The notes beneath the pieces are model-generated. The model ran no database searches. It was given only the letters and a program-made list of their open reading frames with translations, and had not been told where the DNA came from. From NCBI GenBank assembly GCA_907163375.1, contig CAJQUW010001859.1:1-64000 (forward strand): a DNA stretch of 64,000 nt. Reading direction: 5' to 3'. This document shows positions 54,052 through 63,717 of this stretch, piece after piece; positions within the stretch are counted from its first letter, which is position 1, and each line of letters begins with the position of its first letter. The translations under genes were made by a program, and so were the position numbers. The stretch comes from Prostheceraeus crozeri. Lineage: Eukaryota; Platyhelminthes; Polycladida; Euryleptidae.

Positions 54052-54121
54052 CGGAGCACCAATCAGAGCACTTGTAGGCGTGGGTATGAGAAGAAATGTT
54101 CCCACGCTCAACTCTATATAA
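54052..54121 (+). promoter_or_regulatory. GAGCAC/CCAAT element and TATA box of the 54153 gene
   Basis: CGGAGCACCAATCAGAGCAC (54052-54071) matches the 46298 element at 19 of 20 positions. TATATAA (54115-54121) lies 44 nt further on and 38 nt before the ATG. Confidence 0.65.
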
Positions 54122-54152
54122 ACTGAGCCATTTCAGTCATTTTCATTCAGTC

Positions 54153-55595
54153 ATGGGTAAACGTACGAACACGTTGGAAGCTCCTCTCGCGAAGAAGGTG
54201 AAAGTCACGTATTCGTCAGATACAGTGACATCGAAGCCAGTCTTTGTTGAAGCGACGGAGCCCTATTTCCATACGAATGGGAAAGCCGAGAAGAACTACC
54301 TTACCAAGGCACAACCACAGTTGGAGCCTCTGCCCATCACACGTCTGGTATTGGGCAAGAAATGGAATAACACTGGATATTATCCCATTCGCGGAGAGAA
54401 TGCGACGATGGATGCGATGGATTGGCAATCACGACGAGACATCTCAAAACTCGTGTTTGCCACGGGATTTTATGGATGGCGTGCACAAACGTACAATAAC
54501 ACTGGGTACGGTTCCGATCAACTCACCTCCCTCTTCACCATTTCTCAAGCCGTCTCACGCGATCTGGAGACATTGGAAGATGCGATACAATCCCTCTACA
54601 AACAAGTCCAACCCGAATCTGCCTACAACTTCATCTCCTGTCTCGGTTATGTACACAAGAAATCAGCCTACGACAGTGTCTTTATGAAGCTGAAGCAGGA
54701 CACGCCCATCTTCCTGATGAAGGAGAATGGAAAGAACAAGAAGGTTAGTTTGGCCAATATTGGTCATCTTCTTGCCAATCTCAAGGAGAATACCTTCCTT
54801 CAAGCAAATACCATCTTCCGCGTCACAGGCATATACTTTAATCCACAGACAAAGACTCTGAAACTGTGTTTTACTGTGGATCAAATCCAAGTCCGTATCA
54901 AACAGGCGGAGGAATGTCAGAGCACAGCGGTGGGGGAAAAGAAGAAGAAGAAGAAGACAAAGCTGACACTCGATATAAAGAAGGCACACATTCCCTCCAG
55001 TGGTTTATTTGATCTGATACACATGGTGCAATCTAAACAAGACATTGATTGGGAGGAACTCAAACACTTTATAGATGATGATCTCGATCATCTCTCCCAA
55101 TTAGAGGACAGCATTGCACTTATGAAACAAAAGGAGGATGAGATGACAAACATGCTTTCTCAGAGGTGGAGTGCTCAACCCACGGAGGAGGAGTATTGGA
55201 GGATGATGCGGACGGATTATGCCAAGGTGCAAGCACTCGGCGTGTACATTCGCATCCGGGAAGAGTCACACGCGCTGCATATCTTTGACGGTGATCAAAC
55301 ACAAGCCGAGAAATGGATCAATCGATTCCTCGAAATGTTCAAGGATATGGTGGAACACAACCAGGAGAGTCAGTGGTATGTGTCATCCTCATGGTACAAA
55401 GCAGGACAGTGTGTCAATGGGAAGTGGTCTGTGTCGAACTATATTGAACATTATTTCATTGTTCGTAGTGCCTACGAAATCCATCGTCGCGCCTTTCCCA
55501 ACATGTTGAAGGAAGCATTTGCACGGTACAATATGAATCCTCTTACCAATGACATGGAAAAGACATTGATGAGTGAAATGGTGACTGCTCTTTAA
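54153..55595 (+). CDS. Unrecognised 480-aa protein with its own strong promoter
   Basis: I chose the ATG at 54153 because the earlier in-frame start lies before or at the TATA box. The N-terminus is basic (MGKRTNTLEAPLAKKVKV), like a nuclear signal. The middle has strands (FRVTGIYFNPQTKTLKLCF) that could be an OB-like or jelly-roll fold. A Lys run (GEKKKKKKTKLT) and a helical, Trp-containing C-terminal half follow (ESQWYVSSSWYKAGQ). A single-stranded-DNA-binding or other early replication role would fit the promoter and size, but this is a guess. Confidence 0.5.
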   Translation: MGKRTNTLEAPLAKKVKVTYSSDTVTSKPVFVEATEPYFHTNGKAEKNYLTKAQPQLEPLPITRLVLGKKWNNTGYYPIRGENATMDAMDWQSRRDISKLVFATGFYGWRAQTYNNTGYGSDQLTSLFTISQAVSRDLETLEDAIQSLYKQVQPESAYNFISCLGYVHKKSAYDSVFMKLKQDTPIFLMKENGKNKKVSLANIGHLLANLKENTFLQANTIFRVTGIYFNPQTKTLKLCFTVDQIQVRIKQAEECQSTAVGEKKKKKKTKLTLDIKKAHIPSSGLFDLIHMVQSKQDIDWEELKHFIDDDLDHLSQLEDSIALMKQKEDEMTNMLSQRWSAQPTEEEYWRMMRTDYAKVQALGVYIRIREESHALHIFDGDQTQAEKWINRFLEMFKDMVEHNQESQWYVSSSWYKAGQCVNGKWSVSNYIEHYFIVRSAYEIHRRAFPNMLKEAFARYNMNPLTNDMEKTLMSEMVTAL

Positions 55596-55742
55596 AAACT
55601 CACTCTTTGAGACATGTACACGTGGACGTTTTATTCCACCTCTTCTTTATTCTGGAAATGATTCTATGTTTTGGAAACAATTTTAAGTTATGTTTAATAC
55701 ATGATGCATGGAATATATGTCTGACTTTTATGATTCGACAAG
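55596..55742. other. Short gap before the ATPase
   Basis: It contains TTAAGTTATG at 55683-55692. An ATG at 55717 lies 33 nt after this motif, as in other genes, and opens a 13-codon frame that runs past the assigned ATPase start in another frame. The ATPase may originally have begun at 55717. Confidence 0.4.
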
Positions 55743-56933
55743 ATGGATTTCCGTTTAGAGAATGACTCATCCATGATTGTCTCGGGTCCTAGTAAATCGG
55801 GAAAGTCCACGTTTGTGGCGAATATGATCAAGAATCGTCATACTCTATTTAAAAAGCCCATTCGTAAAGTCTGGTGGTATTATGGGATAGAAAGTCCATT
55901 TCATAAAGAGTTACAAGAGGTGATCTTGAAAATGGGTGTTCCTACCCAAGATAATTTTGATCAATTGCAAGAAAATGATTAAATTATTCTCGATGATTTA
56001 CAACAGGAATCTCAAAACAATGAAACTGTGACGGGGTTATTTTTAAGAGGATCTCATCATAAACGGTTTTTCGCAGTGCAAATCACACAGTATTTGTATG
56101 GTGATAAAGAACAACGTATTCGTAATGGCAATGTCCATTATTTGGTCGCGTTCAATAATCCGAGAAATCAACAACAATTGGCTCAATTCATGGGGAAAAT
56201 GCTCCCAAAAGGCAATATGAGCGTCGTGCATGATATTTTAACAACATTGGTTCAAAAGTATGGGAATTATGCCTACCTCTTTATTGATTTCACTACAAAT
56301 TGTCCGTTTGAGTACCGATTTCGCACCAACTTATTTAATCCACCTATGATTGTGTTTAAGTTAAGCAAAAGACCCAATAAAACGAAAATGGACTTTAGTG
56401 AATTAGTGGTGGTTCCCAAATCTGACATGAATGAACACACCGGTGGCGGACAGCAAATGGGTGGTGGTGGTGACAGTACCAAACTGATGTCGACCATGTT
56501 GCAACGTCAAGCGGAAGATCAGAGGGTGAGAACCATGATGATGACTCCTCAGCAAGCCCATCTTGACCGTATTGCACGAGATATTGTGCGTCACCGTCCT
56601 ACCGCCAATGATATCGCTGCATGGAACGCCCGGTTGTATTTGTTCGATAAAGTTCGTCGCCAATTTTTCAATTTGGACAATGATCATGGGAAGAGATTGG
56701 AAAAACCTCTGCTCACGCACGCCGCAAAACCTCCGCTCACTCACGTCGCAAAACCTCCGCTCACTCGCGTCGCAGATCCACCCGTCCTCAAGAGATCTAA
56801 AGGGAAAGTCGTCAAACCTTCTGTTGTCACCTCTCCCAAGACGAAGCGTTCTCCATTGAAATCATCCATCAATACTCGTTTAAGTAAAAAAGGAGTTCTT
56901 GAATTGGGATCCTATGGCTCACCATTCAGGTAA
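55743..56933 (+). CDS. A32-like packaging ATPase with an in-frame TAA
   Basis: The start at 55743 gives MDFRLENDSSMIVSGPSKSG, with the Walker A motif GPSKSGKST at residues 15-23. Codon 80 is TAA (55980-55982). It is followed without a frame change by IILDDLQQ, the Walker B motif, and then FFAVQITQYLYG, the sensor-like block of A32 ATPases. The stop thus lies directly before Walker B. The C-terminal 100 residues are low complexity with three KPPLTH(A/V)A repeats. As it stands the ATPase is truncated. The stop TAA at 56931 overlaps an ATG (TAATG). Confidence 0.75.
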
Positions 56934-57119
56934 TGGCAACGGCAGCCGCGCCAATTGCCTCCTCATTTTTATCGCGTATCTTTGGACGTTGTTGCGGCCA
57001 AGGCAACGCAGACGACAGCGCAGAGATACAGTACACCATCACGGCGAGCTTTAATTGTTGTTCCAACGGGAATACCGCCTATCTTCAACCCCCACGTCAA
57101 TGCCAAGCAGATTGTGTCG

Positions 57120-58208
57120 ATGGAGGACGTGTTGCACAAGATTTATTACAATCCCAAACATCCCGCTGGCTACGGAAGCGTCAATGCACTTGCTGCTGCT
57201 TCACATTATTAAAAAACAAAAGTCAAACAATGGTTAATGCGTCAACCGACCTACACCCTTCACAAATCTCGATTGCATCGTATTAAGCTCTTGCACCCGT
57301 ATCGTGTACGCGGTCCGCAAATTCAGTTTCAAGCGGATATTGTCGATTATCAAAAGTATGCACAGCATAATCGTGGCTACAAGTATATTCTCATGGTCAT
57401 GGACATCTTTACACGCAAAGCCTGGGCATTCCCTCTCAAGACCAAGAGTGCCAAAGAAGTGTCGGGGGTTTTAGAAGCCATTTTCGCAACCATTCACACC
57501 CCGCAACGACTACAAACGGATCAAGGCCGTGAATTTTATAACCGACCGGTGAAAGACGTCTTGGACAAGCACGCTATTGAATTGTTTTCCATCTACAGTC
57601 CCTATAAATGTGCTCATGTCGAACGATTGAACCGTACTGTCAAGAATAAATTGGAACGTATCTTTACAGCTACCAATCACAAGAATTGGGTGGATTATAT
57701 CGCAGATGTCATGCATGCATACAATCACAGCACCCATTCATCCACAGGTTTCACCCCGATGGATGTGAATGCCTCCAATACCGAGGAAGTGAAACGAAAC
57801 AATGCGAAACGTCTCCGACAAAACTATAAAAAGGTTACAGTCCCGGGAAAGTCTATCCCTGTGGGAGCACGTGTACGTATTTCACGTGATAAAGGAACGT
57901 TTGGAAGAGGGTATGAAGCGAATTGGTCGACGGAAGAGTTCATTGTCTCCAACATTCTCAAGAACCCCTATGGTACCAAAATGTACAAGATCAAAGACTT
58001 GAGTGGAGAAGAGATCAAAGGATCCTTTTATGCTCAGGAATTACAAGTGATTCATCGGGAGGAAGAAGTCTATCAAGTGGACAAAGTGCTCAAGACCCGA
58101 CGTCGGAATGGACGACCAGAATATTTTGTGCACTGGCAAGGATATCCAGCCTCGATGAACTCATGGGTGACAGACTTAGAACCTCTAGGTAATGTACGCC
58201 GCAATTGA
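57120..58208 (+). CDS. Retroviral-type (rve) integrase with C-terminal chromodomain, in-frame TAA
   Basis: This enzyme inserts the element into host DNA. The first ATG in frame is 57120 (MEDVLHKIYYNPKHPAGYGS); the same frame is open before it. A TAA at 57210-57212 interrupts the N-terminal domain, after which the frame continues with QPTYTLHK. The catalytic residues are D73 (QADIVDY), D134 (QTDQGREF) and E168 (HVERLNRT), counting the stop as a residue, which is the D,D-35-E plan. From about residue 315 a chromodomain follows (YQVDKVLKTRRRNGRPEYFV, then HWQGYP and a final NSW), which could bind methylated histone tails and bias insertion. The family is that of Maverick integrases. Confidence 0.85.
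58185..58194 (+). promoter_or_regulatory. CTAGGTAATG motif
   Basis: It lies 33 nt before the ATG at 58218, within the last codons of the integrase gene. It is a G variant of the CTAAGT motif. Confidence 0.5.
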
Positions 58209-58217
58209 TTTGTAATC

Positions 58218-61200
58218 ATGCAGGAACTGCATGAGGAACAACATATGTACTTGTTGAGCAATACTCAACCCCATTTGTATGACAATAAAAGCCAATCATT
58301 TCTTTACACGACTGGAAAATCCACTTTTTATTCCTAAAGGAGAAACATGGGAAGTAGGCTTGAAAGAGTTTGGGTATGTGAATAATGTGGATACGATTCC
58401 CGAAGATTGTTATATTACCGTGGGGAAAATGGTGGATACGAAAGATTTGAAGGCCTATTTGCCTTATTATACGATGGAAGGGACCAATGTGGTCCGTCGT
58501 CACACCATTTTGGAATCCGATGAGGAAGTGAAACGAGTCCCCATGATCACAGCGTTGGAATTATATACACGTCGTACCATTTCCAACATGATGACTGTCA
58601 CGACACATCCATCCTACTTGTATTATGGATGCAATGGCATAGAGGAAGCAGATGTCTATGTGATTGACATTGCCCCATTTTCCCTGTTTCAAATCAAGGA
58701 ATTCTCCGCCTTTCATTACGTCCTTGTGTTTTCCCCTCATTTGGCGGCCTCACTCTTATTGGACAAATGTGTCTATCATTTATCGTTGAAGGATGTCGTT
58801 CGGATCCATACACGACTCTCCATTCATCGAAAGGAATGTGACGTAAAGAAATATCCCGCTCATGACTATTGGTTCAGTGTGATTCCCTTACACCGCTGTC
58901 ATTTTGCGAAACATGGGATTGAAAGGATGTTGGGAAATGAAATCTCAGTGCTCAATTTATTCAAACAATTAGAATGGTTTGATGTGGGGAAATTAGTGTT
59001 TCATTCGTCCAACAGATTGTCCTTTCATGTGACGCATGCTTCCAGTTATGCATTGTCTGCGATGGATTATGGGATCCTCTCCGAATTGCAGAAAATAGCC
59101 ACTGTTACCATGGCTCCCCCAGTGACCTATCAGGATATACAACCTCTGAGCGATGATACGACACGTGCTGTGTGGATGAGGACCGATACCTTTGTGAGTT
59201 CTCTCAAACGCAATGCAAAAGCACCTCCTATTCCCAGAGGGCATATAGGCCTGTTTCATAATCTTCGCACCCTTCTTCCTAAACTGAGAGAGTTGATGAA
59301 AGCAGTGAAAATGTATCAACGCACCTTTTTCCGATTGCAACATTTGGCCTCTAAAAAATGGTTTGCTTTACCAACACGCACCATGAAAAATCAATTTATT
59401 TTCCCAGTGGAGTTTCTCAATCCACTCACCCCAAAAGAGCGTGAAAAGGAGTATCATCATCCCAAGAAAAAACATGTATCATGGTTCAGAAACCGTATTG
59501 ATCAATTGTATGACAAGATTGATACACAGTTACACAAGATCGATCCTACCCTCCATATAGCCGATGCTCCTGATTTAGTCACCTCCCGTTTCTTGCCTAC
59601 CTATATCAACACACTGAATGCAAAATACCGCAACATGATGCGAATCCTACGTCAACACAAGATGGAAGGTGTTTTAGTCTCTAAACGATTCGGAGCCAAG
59701 AAGCGATTGTTTGATAATGTCTTATTGAAAAATTTTCGACAATCGATTCAAAAGGAACAAGTCACAAAACGGCCCATCATTCATCATTTAGTTCATTCCC
59801 ATCCTAAAGATGGGAAAGAAAATGTATTGGTCAGTGGTGCGGATATGCAGCATGAAACGGGGCAACATGCACTTCCCTTCACACCTACGGAAAAGTATCA
59901 TATCTACAACACGTATAATGTATTTGCCTATCATAGTTTGGTGGATTTGATGGAGATGTATGGGAATATTCTCCATGAATTTGAAGTGAAACAGGAACGG
60001 TTGGCAACGTTAAGAAGGAGTGTGAAGGAATTCAAACCCACTGCAGGAACTGACAATCTTGACGAGATCGTTCGTGAACGACATAGGGTGAATGCAGAAG
60101 TGACTGTGTTGAAACCGGATCTTTGTCAATTCACCAAGGAGAACAAACTGTTATTTTATGTGTCTAGACCTGAATCATTTTATTACAAGAATTTAGAGAG
60201 TGATAAGACGTGGAGTTCTATCGTCCCCACAGGTTATTATTCATTGGAAACCTATTTGAATACCATCTTCCCCGCCCCCATGACATGGACCATCACATCC
60301 ATGTCCTATCATTATGAACTGACCATTGATTGCACGGACGATATGGAAATCAAGATGGACCGACAATCTAAAGTCTATGAGATTTTCAAAGCAGAACAAG
60401 TAGCTACCTACGTGTGGGACGAATGGATCTTGGAATTTCCCCTCAGCACGATTCATGTTCCCTCCTTTATCATTCAGAAACAAACCATGGAATTGGACAC
60501 TCTCTTTGAAAAGAAGAGTGTCCCCTATGCATTGAGTGGGACCCATGTCTTGCTTCGAAACGGAAAACCGACACAACAGTATAAGACCGAGGATAAGAAG
60601 CATCCCAATATTCTCAACATCAAACATGGCGACTATTTTGAGATTTTTCATACCCTATCTCATCTCCCTAGTCCATTACGATTCAATTTACCCACGAAAT
60701 ATTATACCCTCCAATCCTTTGTGCAAGCTTTCAATCAATCCATCCCCCTGCCTGATATGGTGTGGGTGACGTATACAACAGTGGGCGTCTTTCACGTGCT
60801 TCACTTTAAAATCGCGGAAGGGTATGGGTTGAAAATCAATCCCCCACAACTCTGGCAACACATGTTGAATCATAGTCATGAATATGGTATGTTCACCTAT
60901 CATGAACAAACCTGTATACACTCGGAAACGCCGGAACATTGTTCTGCAAGTTACCGTCGGTATCAACAACGTCCAAAACATGTCACCCATGGGATGACAT
61001 TACACATCTATGGTTTACCGGAATATACCTTTGATTATGCCAAAGGATGGAACCACACCCTCGACACCCTCTTCCCATGGAAAGGGAAGGAATTGGATCG
61101 CTTGTTTCAGAAATCCTATTTCCCTTATGCTTACGAATCGAAAGAGCTGTTGGCCAATACGTGTTTACAATCCTACTTGTTTGGAGATAGACTCTCTGAT

Positions 61201-62064
61201 AAGACATTGTATTTACCCGGTGTTGCGTATCAAGAAGGATCCACCCTGAAAGTCTGTAAAGATAGATTGACTTCCTTTATTGGATGGTTCAGTGAGGATA
61301 TGCAAAAGCTCATGACGACCATGATGGAACGCTGGCAAGAAAACATGTTTTATCTAGTGGATGGTATGGTGTTGGGAGTAGATGTGGGAAAACAAGATAT
61401 TCAATCGGTGATGGTGAATACACATCCCACACCTCGCCCTTTTCTTCATCTCTATAGCAAGACCATGAAACCGTTGCACATCTATGACCACATGATTCGG
61501 CAAGGTTACATCAACCCCACCCTGGACATTTCTACCTCGTTTCATCGTGTCCGCATTCCCAAAGGGAGTTATACCTTGGAAGGACTCTTTTCTCAACTCC
61601 AAGTGAATTTACAGATGTGGACGGATGTATCCCTCTCTCTCTCGAAAAATCATTATTTAACGGTGAAAACCGCGGAACATGCCTTTATTGATTTTGGAGA
61701 AGCGTTGAGTTATCGTATATGTCTACTCCAATCCTATTATGGACCCAATACACAGATGACAACACTCTCTCCCCTCAGCATAACTCCCAATTCCTTCAAC
61801 ATTATCGTCTATTGTAATATTGTGGCGGAAAGTATTGTGGGAGGACAACGTGAACAAATCTTGAAAATTCACCCCATTGAAGAGAAACAACGTTTGGGGG
61901 AAATGGTGTCGTATGAAGTGTCCAATATTGATTATTACCCCATTTTTACATCAGCTATTGATGAGATTGAAATTCAGTTGCGTGGTGATGATGGCGAATT
62001 TATTCCGATTCATGAAGGACGATCCTATTTCAAACTCCATCTCCGTCGTAAGGAGACTAGGTAA
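58218..62064 (+). CDS. Giant penton-like capsid protein (about 1,280 aa), frameshift near the start
   Basis: The upstream ATG at 58218 opens a frame with LLSNTQPHL, matching LLSNTQPNL at the same place in the 62089 gene. The long frame begins at 58279; the switch lies at a run of four A (58287-58290), so one base is probably extra. The main frame starts with ENPLFIPKGETWEVGL, the N-terminal block of the penton-like family. A module with (I/L)P-x-x-Y-x-L-(E/Q) is seen three times, near residues 648, 804 and 1094 (IVPTGYYSLETYL, FNLPTKYYTLQSF, RIPKGSYTLEGLF). The C-terminus (NSFNIIVYCNIV to GRSYFKLHLRRK) closely matches that of the 62089 protein. About 1,000 residues are inserted compared with ordinary members. 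Confidence 0.65.
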
Positions 62065-62070
62065 TTATGG
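62057..62070 (+). promoter_or_regulatory. CTAGGTAATTATGG motif
   Basis: It lies 32 nt before the ATG at 62089 and overlaps the stop of the preceding gene. Confidence 0.5.
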
Positions 62071-62088
62071 ACAGAGTGACACTCAACC

Positions 62089-63006
62089 ATGCATGAGGAA
62101 ACGATTCACTTGTTGAGTAATACTCAGCCCAATTTGTTTCCTGAAAATAGAACCAATCATTTCAAAAATCGCTTGGTTCCTTCCATCCCCATGGTCCATG
62201 GGGATCAATGGGAAGCCGGTATCTCCGTCGTCAATTTCATCAATACCCTTCAGACAATACCCGTGAATGTCAGCTTTAGTGTGGGGACATTGAAGGATCA
62301 TCCTGAGACGATTCCGACCGTCTATACATCCTCTATCCTTCCCATCAAAACGGATTCACCGCGAGGAGAACGCGGTAAACAGGGAGAGCAAGGCAAACAA
62401 GGCAAACAGGGTGAACAAGGCAAACAAGACAAACAAGATAAACAAGACAAACAAGGCAAACAGGGAGAGCAAGGCATGTTTACGCGCTTCAACATTCCAC
62501 GCGGTATTTATTCGGAGAAGACGTTGATGCAGTGTTTGAATCAAAATCGACAGCATGGTCACAATTTCCACTTTTCTATCACTACATTGGCGCCTCATGT
62601 CCATGTTGTCTCAGTGGTCGTACCCACACACTACAGTATGAAACTCCATCCTTTGCTCAAAGACATTCTTGGGTTTAAAACAGACTTACTCACTTCCTCA
62701 CAGCAAGCGACTGCCCCTTTGAATTTGAATGCCTTCACCTACAATATTCTCCTGTATTGTAATATTGTAGGCTATAATTATGTAGGAGGTATGAAAACAA
62801 ACTGTATGTGTGTGATTCCCTACACGGGGAAAGATTATGGAGATAGTATTCATCATGAATTCCAGAATGTCACCTATCGCCCTGTGAAAAGTCAACAGGT
62901 GCAAGATATTGAAATCAAACTCATGTCGGATGATGGTCATCCCATCCCTATGACAGACGGACGGTCCTATGTAAAAATGCATCTTCGACGTCGCGCAATT
63001 AAGTAA
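62089..63006 (+). CDS. Penton-like protein with collagen-like insert
   Basis: The product is 305 residues. The N-terminal block (LVPSIPMVHGDQWEAGI) equals that of the preceding gene and of the left element's 262-aa protein. After it, residues about 92-129 are a Gly-x-Gln/Glu triplet array (GERGKQGEQGKQ, later DKQ units), a collagen-like insert. Then the family module resumes (FNIPRGIYSEKTLMQCL) and the C-terminal jelly-roll part follows (FTYNILLYCNIVGYNYVGG to GRSYVKMHLRRR). Probably a capsid vertex protein; the insert may form a trimeric stalk. It is tandem to its giant paralogue. Confidence 0.65.
   Translation: MHEETIHLLSNTQPNLFPENRTNHFKNRLVPSIPMVHGDQWEAGISVVNFINTLQTIPVNVSFSVGTLKDHPETIPTVYTSSILPIKTDSPRGERGKQGEQGKQGKQGEQGKQDKQDKQDKQGKQGEQGMFTRFNIPRGIYSEKTLMQCLNQNRQHGHNFHFSITTLAPHVHVVSVVVPTHYSMKLHPLLKDILGFKTDLLTSSQQATAPLNLNAFTYNILLYCNIVGYNYVGGMKTNCMCVIPYTGKDYGDSIHHEFQNVTYRPVKSQQVQDIEIKLMSDDGHPIPMTDGRSYVKMHLRRRAIK
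62363..62475 (+). repeat. 9-bp-unit repeat encoding the collagen-like insert
   Basis: About twelve units of GGCAAACAA/GACAAACAA/GGAGAGCAA encode GKQ, DKQ or GEQ. Low divergence between units points to recent expansion. Confidence 0.8.
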
Positions 63007-63008
63007 TT
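62999..63008 (+). promoter_or_regulatory. TTAAGTAATT motif
   Basis: It lies 36 nt before the ATG at 63035 and overlaps the preceding stop codon. It is a variant of the CTAAGT motif. Confidence 0.4.
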
Positions 63009-63034
63009 GTCTTTCCCAAGCACATCAAGACACA

Positions 63035-63681
63035 ATGACGAATCTCTTTTTAATCCGTAACCGAACAAATTCCTCTGGACGATTGTTTGGAAGAGGTTCA
63101 TTTATGCAACGCGGTGGATGGAATAAAGTGATTGGACAGAAAACACGCATGATTAGACCCCGTGTCACTGGTGTCAAGAAACCATCCATCCGTCTGCCCA
63201 AATCACTCAAAAAGAGTGTTCCCAGAAAACCATCTCGAAAAACAAATCGAAAAACACCTCGACAACCCTCTCGAAAAGCATCGCGAAAAACATCGCGAAA
63301 ACCTTCGCAAAAGGGACTTGTACATACGGTACAGAAAACATTGGGAAATCGTTACGTTCGACGGAGTTTCTCAATTCTGCGAAACAAGCTGCCACGGATG
63401 CTGTTAGCTCTACCGCACAAGAAGGAGTTGATCGTCTCAAAAAGGGTGTGAAAGCACTCGCCAAGCGCACTTTACAGACTGCTCCCGAACGTGTTGTAGA
63501 AGCTATTCAAAATAAAGTGAGTCGGAAACGCGTCTTCACGGATGAAGAAGGAGATCGGGTGGAAGCACCTGCTCCTAAACGTCGTCGTGGTCATGTGGCC
63601 ATTGCCCATCATACGAAATGGGGAAAAGGAAGTTTGATGGGGCGTTATCGCGGAGGTGCTAAACAACGCATGCTCTTTTAA
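63035..63681 (+). CDS. Basic virion core protein, frameshifted
   Basis: The first frame (63035-63451) gives a Gly/Arg N-terminus (MQRGGWNKVIG) and then a long Lys/Arg/Ser/Pro array (PRKPSRKTNRKTPRQPSRKA), which is DNA-condensing like adenovirus pVII. A second frame, protein-like from about 63350 to 63681, gives an amphipathic Ala-rich helix (LNSAKQAATDAVSSTAQEGV), a second basic part (APAPKRRRGHVAIAHH) and the tail GRYRGGAKQRMLF. The frames join at a run of three A (63346-63348), so one base is probably missing. The whole would be about 215 residues and lies directly upstream of the capsid gene. Confidence 0.6.
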
Positions 63682-63684
63682 GAA

Positions 63685-63690
63685 CTAAGC
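63685..63690 (+). promoter_or_regulatory. CTAAGC motif
   Basis: It lies 33 nt before the capsid-gene ATG at 63718. Confidence 0.45.
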
Positions 63691-63717
63691 AATCTTAGAA
63701 CATCCGTCCCATCAAGC

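Noticed and set aside
55980..57212. Alternative genetic code in which TAA is sense
   Set aside because: TAA is the normal gene end in most right-element genes, including those with overlapping poly(A) signals, so reassignment does not fit.
56933..57286. 117-codon frame starting in the TAATG overlap after the ATPase
   Set aside because: The first 20 residues look protein-like, but most of it is out of frame with the integrase, whose frame gives far better family matches. It may be a decayed integrase leader or a small gene; I could not decide.
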